Shown here one piece after another: positions 1-8,675 of a stretch of 64,000 nucleotides of DNA. Every line of letters starts with the position of its first letter. The stretch's first letter is position 1. Source of the DNA: Janthinobacterium sp. TB1-E2 (GTDB taxonomy: Bacteria > Pseudomonadota > Gammaproteobacteria > Burkholderiales > Burkholderiaceae_D); NCBI RefSeq assembly GCF_036885605.1, contig NZ_CP142523.1, forward strand, positions 2,356,001 through 2,420,000. Direction: 5' to 3'. The notes under the pieces are model-generated. The model saw only the letters and a program-made list of their open reading frames with translations, searched no databases and was not told where the DNA came from. Position numbers and translations under genes: made by a program.

Positions 1-625
1 TCACTTGCGCGCCCGGCGCCTGCCGCAGTATCTGCACGGCGTTCGCGGGCGGCACCAGGCGGTCGTGGCGGGCGCGCAGATACAGCACGGGCAGGCTGCC
101 GCGCGCGAAGCTGCGCGAGGCGTCCGTTTCCAGTACGGCGCGCAGGCGCTGGCGCAGCGTTGCCGGTGGCACTTGCGCCAGCGCCGTTGCCAGTTCCGCC
201 TGCAGTTGCGGCGTGGAGTAGGGCGCCAGCAGCGCCTGGCGCAGGGCGAAGCCGGGCATGGCGCCAAAGGGCACGAGGCCGAGCAGGTGGCGCAGCGGCG
301 CCAGCACCGGGCGCGGATTGCGCACAAACGAACAGCACAGGACCAGGGCGCGCATGTCAGGCGGCGGATCGGCGCGCAAAGCCGCCCCCAGCGGTCCCGA
401 AAACGATTCGGCCAGCACGACGAAAGGGCGGTCCCGCGGCAAGCGTTCGCGCACGAATGCTTCCAGCGCCGCATAGTCGAGTGGCGCGGCCGGGTAGGCG
501 ATGGCCAAGGTATCGATGGCGCTGTGCGCGCGCAAGGCGGCGTCGAAATGGTGGAACAGGCTGGCCGTGCCATCCATGCCGGGCAGGAGGACAAGCAGTG
601 TCGAAGCGGTAGGAGAGATGGTCAT
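1..625 (-). CDS. alpha/beta hydrolase (C-terminus cut by window edge)
   Basis: The ATG at 625 opens a frame (MTISPTASTLLVLLPGMDGT...) that is still open at base 1, so about 208 residues are seen and the C-terminus lies outside. The start region has the beta-strand plus oxyanion turn of alpha/beta hydrolases (LLVLLPGMDGTASLFHHF). A nucleophile elbow follows at about residue 72 (AESFSGPLGAAL, Ser flanked by E-x-S-x-G instead of G-x-S-x-G). Near the edge, LPVLYLRARHDRLVPP matches the strand and loop that normally carry the catalytic Asp. The catalytic His would lie beyond the window. The family is clear but the substrate is not. It diverges from the secreted protein starting at 760. Confidence 0.75.
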   Translation of the reverse strand, partial: MTISPTASTLLVLLPGMDGTASLFHHFDAALRAHSAIDTLAIAYPAAPLDYAALEAFVRERLPRDRPFVVLAESFSGPLGAALRADPPPDMRALVLCCSFVRNPRPVLAPLRHLLGLVPFGAMPGFALRQALLAPYSTPQLQAELATALAQVPPATLRQRLRAVLETDASRSFARGSLPVLYLRARHDRLVPPANAVQILRQAPGAQV

Positions 626-759
626 TGCAGCCATCATAACAGCCGCGCCGGCGCACGCGCCGTCCGCCAGCCGCACGGCATGGGGGCTGGCGCCATGCTA
701 GAATCGCCGGCGCGCCATGCGTGGCCGCAAGAGCGGCCAAATCCCCGACAGACAGAATC

Positions 760-1797
760 ATGCATATCATTTTTTCGAATTACCGCACCCTGGGCGGCGC
801 CTTGCTGGCAGCGGCCTGCATCCTTTCCCAGCCCGCCCGCGCCACGGCGGCGCCCTCGGCGCCGGCCGGGAAAAGCCTGTCGTCCTTGCTGGCCGGCGGT
901 CCCTTGCCGCGCCTGAGCGAAGACCCGCAAGTGCGCGCGGCCCTGTTCGATTTCTTCGGTTACGCGCGCGGCAGCTATACGGAAGACGATGAATTGCTGC
1001 TGGCGCAGGCGCTCGAAGCGATCAGCGAAAAGCGCGACGCCACGCGCACCGTGCTGGCCGACGGCCGCCAGTTGCTGGCGTCGATGAATGACCGCAAGCA
1101 GGGCCGCGAACGCGGTGCCATGCTGCTCGACAAGCGCGGCGCCGTCATCGCCTTTGGCCTCGTCAACGGGCATTGCCGCCTGGAGGGCCAGCCGCTGGCG
1201 AAGGTCTGTAATCCCGATCCGAATGCCGTGCTGACCGTGTTCCACCGCAAGGGCATGCTGGTCGGCGATGCGGCGCCCTTGCTGGCCTGGGCCCGGCAAT
1301 TGCCGCCCATGCTGGCGCTGATCGCGGGCGACAAGGAAGCGGGCGCCGATGGACAAAAGATCGCCACGGTCGAATATGTGCTGGCGCAACCGGCCCTGCC
1401 GGGCTGGAACCGCGCCCAGCTGCCGCCCGCGTATCCGCCGGCGCTGCTGCCGCTGCTGCTCGATAAATCCACGGTGCTGACGTCGGCCGGCGCGGGCGTG
1501 TTTGCCTATCCGCTCACCTTGAAGGGCAAGAAACAGAACAATGTGCTCGACCATGCGGAAGGCCGCCCGCCGCGCGACCTGGAAGTGGCGCTGCGCAGCT
1601 ATGCCAGTTTCGACACGGTGGTCGAGCGCTATCGCCAGCTGGCCAAGGGCGCCCGGCTGCAGCGCAATGAGCGCACGGCCTACCTCGATGGCAACATGGG
1701 GCAGGGCAGCTACCGCGTCTATATCCGCAACACGGGCGCCGATGGCGTCATGATCGACGTGGCTTTATGGCAGCGCAAGCTGGCCGCCAGCCGCTGA
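760..1797 (+). CDS. secreted hypothetical protein, 345 aa
   Basis: I do not recognise the family. ATG 760 was chosen over an earlier in-frame start at 721 because it gives a clean signal peptide (MHIIFSNYRTLGGALLAAAC, cut after about ARATAAP). The export predicts a periplasmic or extracellular protein. The mature part is mixed alpha/beta with two cysteines close together (NGHC..., KVCNPDPN), which could form a disulfide in the periplasm. No catalytic motif stands out. It stands alone, divergent from the hydrolase upstream and convergent with the repeat-protein gene at 1799, leaving only one base between the stops. Confidence 0.7.
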   Translation: MHIIFSNYRTLGGALLAAACILSQPARATAAPSAPAGKSLSSLLAGGPLPRLSEDPQVRAALFDFFGYARGSYTEDDELLLAQALEAISEKRDATRTVLADGRQLLASMNDRKQGRERGAMLLDKRGAVIAFGLVNGHCRLEGQPLAKVCNPDPNAVLTVFHRKGMLVGDAAPLLAWARQLPPMLALIAGDKEAGADGQKIATVEYVLAQPALPGWNRAQLPPAYPPALLPLLLDKSTVLTSAGAGVFAYPLTLKGKKQNNVLDHAEGRPPRDLEVALRSYASFDTVVERYRQLAKGARLQRNERTAYLDGNMGQGSYRVYIRNTGADGVMIDVALWQRKLAASR

Positions 1798-1798
1798 T

Positions 1799-2830
1799 CT
1801 AGCAGGGACCTGGCTGCTCGTAGCCTAGTTGCGCCAGCTGCGCGGCGATGGCGTCGTCGCGGGTTTTTTTGCCCGTTCGCAGGCGCGCATGCGTGAGGGA
1901 CGCGGGCAAGCCATGCGCCAGCAGGGCGTCGATGTCGAGCATGGTTTCCGATGCCGACAGCTGGCGCAGGGCGGGCAGGGCGGCGAGGCCGGGCAGGCTC
2001 TCGAGCGTCTTGCAGGTGTGCAGATGCAGGCGCTCAAGCACGGGATTGGGCCCCAGCGCGATTTGCCGCAGCTTGATCTGGTCTTCCACCCATAGCGCCT
2101 GCAGCAGCGGGAAGCGGCCGATGTCGCCCAGGGTTTCCAGACCGCGCACGCGTACCACTTCCAGTTTCCGCAACAGGGGCGCCTCGATGTGCGCGAGCGA
2201 CTCGCGCCCGCCCAGCTGCAACAGCAGCCGGTCCAGGCGGGCCATCTCCGAGATGAAATCCAATGGCACCTTGTTCTTGATGCGGTACAGCGACAGCTCG
2301 TGCAGCGCCGGCAGGCCGGCTACGGTCTCGATATGCTGGTCGTGGCCCTCGATGACCAGGCTGGCCAGCTGCGTGTAGTGGCGCAGCGGCGCCAGGTCGA
2401 TATTGTTTTTGGCCGACTCGCCCAGGTTCAGGTATTCGAGGCCGCGCAAATTATCGAGCTGCAGGATGTCGGCCTGCGCCAGCTTGTACACGCCCAGGCT
2501 CAGGCGCTTCAGGTGGCGCAGCTCGCCCAGGGTTTCCAGATGGATGGCTTGCCAGTGGCAGTCGATGGACAGGCTGGCCACATGCGGCAGCGCGCGCAGG
2601 ATGCGGGCATCGAACACCCTCGGGTCGTAACCGTAGATGCGGATGGTCAGCGCCGTGCCGCAGGTGGCGGCCAGGGCGTCGAGGTCGGCCAGCAGCGGCT
2701 CCGGCTCGCCCAGGGTATCGAACTGCACCAGTACCTGCTGGCCGCCCGCGATGGCGGCGCGGATCGCCCTGGCGTCGATGCGTTCGGGATTTTGGATGCG
2801 TAGCGGCTGTGTTGCTTGCGTCATGGTCAT
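1799..2830 (-). CDS. leucine-rich-repeat-like protein, 343 aa
   Basis: The protein is a run of irregular leucine-rich repeats of about 22-24 residues, for example LRHLKRLSLGVYKL, LRGLEYLNLGESA, LPALHELSLYRI, APLLRKLEVVRVRG and NPVLERLHLHTCKTL, from about residue 95 to 310. There is no signal peptide, so it is probably cytoplasmic. LRR folds usually bind other proteins, and the partner is unknown. The start ATG at 2830 overlaps the stop of the MORN-like gene (ATGA), which implies translational coupling and a shared job. The end (GYEQPGPC) abuts the convergent neighbour. Confidence 0.75.
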   Translation of the reverse strand: MTMTQATQPLRIQNPERIDARAIRAAIAGGQQVLVQFDTLGEPEPLLADLDALAATCGTALTIRIYGYDPRVFDARILRALPHVASLSIDCHWQAIHLETLGELRHLKRLSLGVYKLAQADILQLDNLRGLEYLNLGESAKNNIDLAPLRHYTQLASLVIEGHDQHIETVAGLPALHELSLYRIKNKVPLDFISEMARLDRLLLQLGGRESLAHIEAPLLRKLEVVRVRGLETLGDIGRFPLLQALWVEDQIKLRQIALGPNPVLERLHLHTCKTLESLPGLAALPALRQLSASETMLDIDALLAHGLPASLTHARLRTGKKTRDDAIAAQLAQLGYEQPGPC

Positions 2831-4881
2831 AGTCCTATCGGGTAGTCCACTTTCCTGGGAGGAGGGCAGCCTTCCGGCCCCGGAAACGTTTGCTTGCCCG
2901 TGTCGTCGTAGCGCTTGCCGCACTCCACGAGCACGCGCTTGCGGAAGGTGTAGATGCTGGCCACCTTGCCATTCGGGTGGTAGCAGATATTGTCGCCGTC
3001 GCGGTCGGACGAAGCATAGCTGATCATGGTCTCGCCGTTGACCGTGCGCGTGCTGTGGCCGCTGCGCGGCTCTGTGCATTTGAGCTGGCCGCTTTCGTAA
3101 TAGACGTTCAAGACCGAGGTGTCGGCGGTGCGGTCGACCAGCAGTTCATCCTTGCGCTTGCCGTTCGGGTAATTCGAATAGCCTTCCTGGCGCTGGCCGT
3201 ACTGGAAGGCGTAGTAATACTGCGGCTTGCCGTCCGGGTAGTACATATGGTGGTACTCGCACACGTCGTCGCGCGTGCTGCCGTATTCCTTGAAGGTGCA
3301 GCGGTGGATGTCGTTGAGCAGCTGGCCGTCTTCATAGTATTCGCGCAGGTGCGTGAGCAGGCGGCCCTGGTCGATGACGGCCAGGCGCTCCGGCTTGCCG
3401 TTCGGGTAGTAGCGCGCGTCCAGGCCCTGCTTCTTGCCCATCTCCCACAAGGTATCGAGGCGCAGGATCTTGCCGCTGTCGTCGAATGCCTGTTCACGCC
3501 CATCGAGCTGGCCGTTGCGGTAGGTGGCCGTGTAGACCACGTATTCCTTGCCGGCCGGGCCCAGATAGCGCGTGCGGCTGCCTTCGAGCACGCCGGCCTG
3601 GTAATGGTCGCGCAGGCGCAGCGCGCCCTGCGCATCCGTGTCGATCGCTTCGCCCTGTTTCTTGCCTTGCACGAAAGTGACGCTTTGCGTGGCCTTGTCC
3701 TTGAGCTTGAGCTTCCATGGCCCGTCGCGCAAGCCTTCGATGAAGCTGCCGTCGCCGTCTTCCGTGATCCATGCGCCATGGCGCGAGCCGTTCACGTAGT
3801 TGCCGCGCGTTTGCAGCTTGCCGCCCATGCGGCGTTCGTGCGGGCCGTTCAGCTGGCCGCCCGCGTAGGTGTCGAAGCCCGTCACTTCCTCCGCATCGGC
3901 ATAGTTGACGACCGTCCAGCGGCCTTCGCGCTTGCCGGCCCGGTACATGCCGCTCTCGCTCTGTTTTGGGTAATTGAAGTACCACATGCCTTCCTGCAGG
4001 CCATCGACGAAATGGCCTTTTTCGCTGCCTTCGTGCATGCCTTCGCGCACCCACAGGCCCTGGCGCTTGCCTTTCGCGTACTGGCCCCGCTCGACCACCG
4101 AGCCGTCGTCCCAGGCCAGGCTGTAGATGACGGAAGGGCCTTCCTGGCTGCCCGTGAACTGCTTCGGCGCCGTTTCCCACGTCACTTGCCACAGGCGGTA
4201 ATTGCGCAGGATGCCGGCGCCCGCATCGCTGTACAGGGTGTAGCTGGCGGTGAGAAAACGGTCGCCTTTCTTCTCGAAGGTTTTCTTGTAGATGATGGCG
4301 TCCTGGCTGCCAGCCTCCACGGGCTTGCCCTCGTCGCTGTAGTAGCCGACGACGGTGCCCTGCGTATGGTCGATGGCGTCGAAGTCCGCATTGCCGCTCT
4401 TGCCGCGCGCGACGCTGTAGTCCATCGGCGCCAGCTTGGCCAGCGCCGCCTTGACCTGGCCCGCGTTGGGCGCGGCGCCTTGCGCCACGATGCGGTTCAG
4501 GGCCGGCTGCAAGCCGTCGAGGCGCCGGTACTTGCCGGAGCTGCGGTGGTAGCGGTAGGCGCGCAAGCCGTTCTTGCCGTCCTGCCGGAACAGCACCAGC
4601 ATGGTTTGCACGCTGTCGTCAGATTCCTTGTCCAGCGAGGCGTAGAAGACGGAACGGATGACGGCGTTGCCGAACTGGTCGAGCAAAATGGGTTTCGATG
4701 TGTCGCTCTTGCATTCGCAATAATAGCCGTTGACGCCCTCTTTTTCCTTGAGAAAGGCGATGTCGAAGCCGCTGTCCTGCGACGTGGTGATGGCGGGATG
4801 GGCGAGGGTCTTGCCTTCGTAGAAGGGCGCGCCGTGGGCGAAGGCGGAGCAGAGCAGCAAGGGCAGAAGCAGACGTTTCAT
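2827..4881 (-). CDS. secreted MORN-2/YwqK-like repeat protein, 684 aa
   Basis: ATG 4881 gives a signal peptide (MKRLLLPLLLCSAFAHGAPF). An in-frame start at 4950 exists but would bury it. From about residue 265 onward the protein carries MORN-variant (YwqK-type) repeats built on Y-x-x-G/NGK-x-x-G, such as YYPNGKPERL, YYEDGQL, MYYPDGKPQYYYAF, SNYPNGKRKDE, VYYESGQLKC and CYHPNGKVAS. Such repeats form beta-hairpin solenoids. Scattered cysteines (YYCEC, HRCTF, DVCEY) suit a disulfide-stabilised exported protein. It is translationally coupled to the LRR gene downstream. The function is unknown. Confidence 0.8.
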   Translation of the reverse strand: MKRLLLPLLLCSAFAHGAPFYEGKTLAHPAITTSQDSGFDIAFLKEKEGVNGYYCECKSDTSKPILLDQFGNAVIRSVFYASLDKESDDSVQTMLVLFRQDGKNGLRAYRYHRSSGKYRRLDGLQPALNRIVAQGAAPNAGQVKAALAKLAPMDYSVARGKSGNADFDAIDHTQGTVVGYYSDEGKPVEAGSQDAIIYKKTFEKKGDRFLTASYTLYSDAGAGILRNYRLWQVTWETAPKQFTGSQEGPSVIYSLAWDDGSVVERGQYAKGKRQGLWVREGMHEGSEKGHFVDGLQEGMWYFNYPKQSESGMYRAGKREGRWTVVNYADAEEVTGFDTYAGGQLNGPHERRMGGKLQTRGNYVNGSRHGAWITEDGDGSFIEGLRDGPWKLKLKDKATQSVTFVQGKKQGEAIDTDAQGALRLRDHYQAGVLEGSRTRYLGPAGKEYVVYTATYRNGQLDGREQAFDDSGKILRLDTLWEMGKKQGLDARYYPNGKPERLAVIDQGRLLTHLREYYEDGQLLNDIHRCTFKEYGSTRDDVCEYHHMYYPDGKPQYYYAFQYGQRQEGYSNYPNGKRKDELLVDRTADTSVLNVYYESGQLKCTEPRSGHSTRTVNGETMISYASSDRDGDNICYHPNGKVASIYTFRKRVLVECGKRYDDTGKQTFPGPEGCPPPRKVDYPIGL

Positions 4882-4983
4882 CGTGAGGCTGGCGCCGGGG
4901 CGCCGCAATGGAAAGGCCACGATTCTGCCTGCGTTCTTACTTGTGGGCAAATGGGCGCGCGTCTATCGTGTGCGCGCCCTTGT

Positions 4984-5529
4984 TCAGGGCTGGTGCGCGG
5001 CGCAGAAGTCCAGCAGCAGCTGTTCGCCGTCTGGCCACGGGCCGTAGCCGGCGTCGCCGTTGATATGCCCGGCGTCGCCGATCATGGTGAAATCGCTGCC
5101 CCAGGCGGCGGCAAACGCGCGTGCCCGCGCGAAGCTGACGTAGGGATCATCGCCGCTGGCGACCACCAGGCTGGGAAACGGCAAGGCTTGCAGCGGCATC
5201 GGCGCAAAGCCCGTCGTGCCGGTGGGGTAGGAGGGCGCTTCCACATCGCTGGGGGCGACGAGGAAGGCGCCGGCGATCTTGTGCGGCGAGCCGCTGGCAG
5301 CCCAATGGGCCACCAACGTGCAGGCCAGGCTGTGCGCCGCCAGCACGGGCGGGCGCTCGCAGGCGGCGATGGCGCGGTCGAGCTCCGCCACCCATTCGTC
5401 CTTGTCCGGCGTCTGCCATTCCCCGTGCGGCACGCGCGACCATTGCGGGTGGCGCGCTTCCCAATGGGTTTGCCAGTGCTGCGGCCCGGAATTCCACAGG
5501 CCGGCCAGGGTCAGGACGAGAGGCGACAT
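4984..5529 (-). CDS. RBBP9/YdeN-type serine hydrolase, 181 aa
   Basis: This is a small alpha/beta hydrolase of the RBBP9/YdeN family. The nucleophile elbow is LAAHSLACTLVAHW (Ser near residue 68), the Asp is in VASGDDPYVS, and the His is in GDAGHINGDAGYGPW, a segment typical of this family. ATG 5529 is preceded by GGAG at good spacing. The gene lies 15 bp after kynA and is probably the last gene of kynU-kynA-hydrolase. Its substrate is unknown. Its position raises, without proving, the idea of a role in kynurenine metabolism. Confidence 0.85.
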   Translation of the reverse strand: MSPLVLTLAGLWNSGPQHWQTHWEARHPQWSRVPHGEWQTPDKDEWVAELDRAIAACERPPVLAAHSLACTLVAHWAASGSPHKIAGAFLVAPSDVEAPSYPTGTTGFAPMPLQALPFPSLVVASGDDPYVSFARARAFAAAWGSDFTMIGDAGHINGDAGYGPWPDGEQLLLDFCAAHQP

Positions 5530-5544
5530 CAATGCTCCTTAAAG

Positions 5545-6432
5545 TTATAACTCCGTGCGTAGGGCGAATAGCTCAGGGAACAATACCACGTCGAGCATCT
5601 TGCGCAAATAGCTGACGCCTGCCGTGCCGCCCGTGCCCGTCTTGAAGCCGATGATGCGCTCGACCGTCGTCACGTGGCGGAAGCGCCAGAAGCGGAAGGC
5701 CGTTTCCAGGTCGACCAGCTTTTCGGCCAGCTCGTACAGGGCCCAGTGTTTCGACGGGTCGCGGTAGACTTCCAGCCACGCCGCCTTGACGGAGGCGTCG
5801 GCGCTGGTCGGCAGGGTCCAGTCGGCGTCCAGGCGCTCGGGGGCGATATGCAGGCCGCTGCGCGCCAGCAGCTTGATGGCTTCATCGTAGACGGAGGGCG
5901 TGCGCAGGGCGGCGTCGAGCACCTTGTAGGTGTCCGGCGCCGTCGTGTGTACGTTGAGCAGGGCGGCGTTCTTGTTCCCCAGGATGAATTCGATCTCGCG
6001 GTACTGGAAGGACTGGAAGCCGGACGAGGCACCCAGGTAGGGGCGGATGGCCGTGTATTCGGGCGGTGTCATGGTGGCCAGCACGTCCCAGGCGTGCACC
6101 AGCTGGTCCATGATGCGCGCCACGCGGGCCAGCATTTTAAAGGCGGGCGCCAGGTCGCCGCTTTGCAGGTTGGCGCGCACGGCATGCATTTCGTGCAGCA
6201 TCAGCTTCATCCACAATTCGCTCGTCTGGTGCTGCACGATGAACAGCATTTCGTTGTGGTTCGGTGACAGCGGATGCTGGGCCGTGAGGATGCGGTCCAG
6301 CGCCAGGTAATTGCCGTAGCTCATCGATTCGCTGAAATCCATCTGCGCGCCATGCCACTGCGCATCCTGGCCGCCCGCATGCATGGGGCAGCCGCTGGTG
6401 TTTTCCTTGTTCATATTCTTGTCGTCGCTCAT
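5545..6432 (-). CDS. kynA: tryptophan 2,3-dioxygenase
   Basis: KynA is the haem enzyme that opens the indole ring of L-tryptophan to give N-formylkynurenine. The 295-residue protein has the family core: [31 protein letters not shown] (substrate and haem pocket), [19 protein letters not shown], and a C-terminal [20 protein letters not shown] segment. The His of [10 protein letters not shown] is the expected proximal haem ligand. ATG 6432 starts 8 bp after the kynU stop, so the two are co-transcribed. The N-terminal extension [20 protein letters not shown] is low-complexity and common in proteobacterial homologues. Confidence 0.95.
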   Translation of the reverse strand: MSDDKNMNKENTSGCPMHAGGQDAQWHGAQMDFSESMSYGNYLALDRILTAQHPLSPNHNEMLFIVQHQTSELWMKLMLHEMHAVRANLQSGDLAPAFKMLARVARIMDQLVHAWDVLATMTPPEYTAIRPYLGASSGFQSFQYREIEFILGNKNAALLNVHTTAPDTYKVLDAALRTPSVYDEAIKLLARSGLHIAPERLDADWTLPTSADASVKAAWLEVYRDPSKHWALYELAEKLVDLETAFRFWRFRHVTTVERIIGFKTGTGGTAGVSYLRKMLDVVLFPELFALRTEL

Positions 6433-6440
6433 GGGGGGAT

Positions 6441-7703
6441 TCAGGTGACGGCATCGCGCTTGGCGGCGATGTCGTAGGCTAGTGTGTCGAGGATGTCGCG
6501 CAGGATTTCCACGGCATCCCACACGTCGGCAAAGCTCGTGTACAGGGGCGTGAAGCCGAAGCGCATGATGGCCGGTTCGCGGTAGTCGCCGATCACGCCG
6601 CGCGCGATCAGCGCCTGCATGACGGCATAGCCATGCGGGTGCGTGAAGCTGACCTGGCTGCCGCGGCGCGCATGCTCGCGCGGCGTGACGAGACCCAGCG
6701 GATGGCTGGCGCAGCGCTGCTCCACCAGCGCGATGAACAGGTCTGTCAGGGCCAGCGACTTGCGCCGGATGGCTTCCATGCTTGTTTGCGCAAAGATATC
6801 GAGGCCGCATTCGACGAGGGCCAGCGAGAGTATCGGCTGCGTGCCGCACAGGGCGCGGGCGATGCCGTCGGCGGGCGCGAAGCCCGGGTCCATGGCGAAC
6901 GGCGTGGCGTGGCCCCACCAGCCGGACAAAGGCTGGCGGAAGCGCGCCTGGTGTTTTTGCGGCACCCAGATGAAGGCGGGCGAGCCGGGGCCGCCATTCA
7001 GGTATTTGTAGGTGCAGCCGACGGCCAGGTCGGCGCCGGCGCCGTTCAGGTCCAGCGGCACGGCGCCGGCCGAATGGGCCAGGTCCCACAGCGCCAGCGT
7101 GCCCTGCGCGTGGCAATGGCTGCTGATGGCGGCCATGTCGTGCTGGTAGCCGGTGCGGTAGTTGACGTGCGTGAGCATGGCGACGGCGCAATCGGCAGCT
7201 ATCGCTTGCGCCAGTTCCTCGGGACTGTCGACCAGGCGCAGCTGGTAGCCGCGGTCCAGCCAGGCGGCCAGGCCTTGTGCCATGTACAGGTCGGTGGGGA
7301 AGTTGCTGCGTTCGCTGACGATGATGCGCCGCGCGGCGCGTGCCGGATCGCTGGCCTGCATCTGCAGGGCGGCGGCCAGGGCCTTGAACAGGTTGACGGA
7401 GGTGGTGTCGGTGATCACCACTTCGCCCGTGCCGGCGCCCAGCAGCGGGGCCAGGCGGTCGCCCAGGCGCTTGGGCAGGTCGAACCAGCCGGCCGTATTC
7501 CAGCTGCGGATCAGGTCCGTGCCCCATTCTGCCGTGATGACGTGCTGGGCGCGGGCCAGGGCCGCTTTCGGCCGCGCGCCCAGGGAGTTGCCGTCGAGGT
7601 AAATCACGCCTTGCGGCAAGTCGAATTGCTGGCGCAAGGGCGCCAAGGGATCGTCGAGGTCGCGTGCGCTGCAGTCATGTCGAGAAATCATGGTGGCTTT
7701 CAT
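6441..7703 (-). CDS. kynU: kynureninase
   Basis: KynU is a PLP enzyme that cleaves L-kynurenine to anthranilate and alanine. The 420-residue sequence shows the fold-type I landmarks: [16 protein letters not shown] near the start, [10 protein letters not shown] (phosphate-binding region), [16 protein letters not shown] (PLP-contacting Asp), and [17 protein letters not shown] with the Schiff-base Lys. ATG 7703 ([11 protein letters not shown]) was chosen; another ATG lies four codons in. It is the first gene of the operon with kynA. A TACACT hexamer on the minus strand (7766-7771) could be the -10 box. KynB formamidase, often encoded with these genes, is not in the window. Confidence 0.95.
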   Translation of the reverse strand: MKATMISRHDCSARDLDDPLAPLRQQFDLPQGVIYLDGNSLGARPKAALARAQHVITAEWGTDLIRSWNTAGWFDLPKRLGDRLAPLLGAGTGEVVITDTTSVNLFKALAAALQMQASDPARAARRIIVSERSNFPTDLYMAQGLAAWLDRGYQLRLVDSPEELAQAIAADCAVAMLTHVNYRTGYQHDMAAISSHCHAQGTLALWDLAHSAGAVPLDLNGAGADLAVGCTYKYLNGGPGSPAFIWVPQKHQARFRQPLSGWWGHATPFAMDPGFAPADGIARALCGTQPILSLALVECGLDIFAQTSMEAIRRKSLALTDLFIALVEQRCASHPLGLVTPREHARRGSQVSFTHPHGYAVMQALIARGVIGDYREPAIMRFGFTPLYTSFADVWDAVEILRDILDTLAYDIAAKRDAVT

Positions 7704-7884
7704 ATTGATACTTGTCTCAGTGGCACGATATTGCTTGAAGCTTAAAGTATTGTGCGGAAGCAGGCAGTGTAGCAAATCCACGCCGGAAAGCGGCATTTCC
7801 GCGTTCGAGGAGGCGCGCGAAGTGCCAGCCTGCGGGGCGTCAACGAAAAAAATCACGATTTTTAAAAATATTTTCAAATAACCC

Positions 7885-7911
7885 TAAAGTTTCGCCAGGC
7901 GCCGCCGTCAA
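7885..7911 (+). promoter_or_regulatory. sigma-28 (FliA)-like promoter 1 upstream of flhDC
   Basis: TAAAGTTT (7885-7892), 11 bp, then GCCGTCAA (7904-7911). This is 8/8 and 6/8 to the enterobacterial FliA consensus TAAAGTTT-N11-GCCGATAA. An A/T-rich tract resembling an UP element lies just upstream. The predicted start is near 7918. Confidence 0.5.
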
Positions 7912-7981
7912 CGATTACATGAACGGTGTCAAACCGGCCAAAAAAGAATGCAGGTTTTTGAAATATTTTTCAAAAAAGCCC

Positions 7982-8008
7982 TAAAGTTCCCGCCAAGGCA
8001 GCCGTTAT
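7982..8008 (+). promoter_or_regulatory. sigma-28 (FliA)-like promoter 2 upstream of flhDC
   Basis: TAAAGTTC (7982-7989), 11 bp, then GCCGTTAT (8001-8008), 7/8 and 6/8 to the FliA consensus. It lies 97 bp downstream of the first copy and repeats the same upstream A/T tract, so the pair looks like a diverged tandem duplication. Confidence 0.5.
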
Positions 8009-8135
8009 CTAGGTAGACAGGCTTGATTCCGATCAAGTTGTTGTAAAAAAGTGATATTTTTTACAGGCCAAAAATTGGCTAAATCCGGCATGCAGCCAAC
8101 CACCGACATCCGCGCCGTTACTGGCGTGCGACCAT

Positions 8136-8171
8136 GATCGAGCAGTGTTTGTCAGACAAACACCTACGATC
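8136..8171 (+). promoter_or_regulatory. two-part hairpin in the flhDC leader
   Basis: GTGTTTGT (8145-8152) pairs perfectly with ACAAACAC (8156-8163) across a CAG loop. An outer GATCG/CGATC stem (8136-8140, 8167-8171) closes it beyond a small internal loop. There is no T-run, so it is not a terminator. It may be a post-transcriptional control element of the flhDC mRNA. Confidence 0.45.
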
Positions 8172-8297
8172 CCATCCGCTATTCCCCGACCAAAAATACA
8201 GCGCTGCGCCTCTGTTGCGTTTAATGTTGCTCCTGCAGAATGTATCTCACTGGCAACAAACAATGCCAGCTGAATTCAACGGATTGAGGAGATGGAA

Positions 8298-8615
8298 ATG
8301 ACTGCTAACGACATGATGGCTGAGATTCGCGACGCTAACCTGAGCTACCTGATGCTGGCCCAGCAAATGATTCGTGCGGACAAGGTAACGGCCATCTTCC
8401 GTTTGGGCATCGCCGCCGAAATCGCCGAACTGATCGAAGGCATGAGCAATGCGCAGATCCTCAAGCTTGCTGGCGGCAACATGATGCTGGCCCGCTTCCG
8501 CTTTGACGACAGCGCCATCCTGGGCATGTTGACGAACTACAATAAAGACCGTTCGCTGGCCCAGTCGCATGCAGCCATCTTGATGGCTGGTCAGGGCGTC
8601 GAAGAAATCGCTTGA
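8298..8615 (+). CDS. flhD: flagellar transcriptional activator FlhD
   Basis: FlhD is one half of the FlhD4C2 master activator that opens flagellar class II promoters. The 105-residue protein is a good family match: AEIRDANLSYLMLAQQMI, FRLGIAAEIAEL, and ARFRFDDSAILGML. AGGAG at 8287-8291 is 6 nt from ATG 8298, which favours this start over the ATG at 8292. flhC follows after 60 bp. The long structured leader and the two sigma-28-like motifs upstream are unusual for a class I gene. Confidence 0.95.
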   Translation: MTANDMMAEIRDANLSYLMLAQQMIRADKVTAIFRLGIAAEIAELIEGMSNAQILKLAGGNMMLARFRFDDSAILGMLTNYNKDRSLAQSHAAILMAGQGVEEIA

Positions 8616-8675
8616 TTCAGCAAGATTTCAGTCAGTAGCAGTTAGTTAGTATCAGTCAGTCGCGGAGTACACAGC

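Larger units (their letters stand above)
7704..8297. other. kynU/flhD divergent intergenic region
   Basis: No gene is seen in these roughly 590 bases. They are AT-rich next to coding DNA. They hold the kynU start region, two A/T-tract plus sigma-28-like promoter modules (7885-7911 and 7982-8008), and a leader of about 280 nt with several perfect hairpins (8022-8037, 8042-8065, 8067-8079, 8136-8171) before flhD. Confidence 0.7.

Noticed and set aside
1..594. 197-codon minus-strand frame at the window start
   Set aside because: Its Arg/Cys/Pro-rich composition is typical of a shifted frame. The frame starting at 625 carries the hydrolase motifs and stays open to the edge.
2890..5550. 886-codon open frame on the plus strand
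   Set aside because: It lies antisense to the repeat-protein gene and the hydrolase, has a biased Ala/Val/Arg composition and no motif. GC-rich DNA keeps such antisense frames open.
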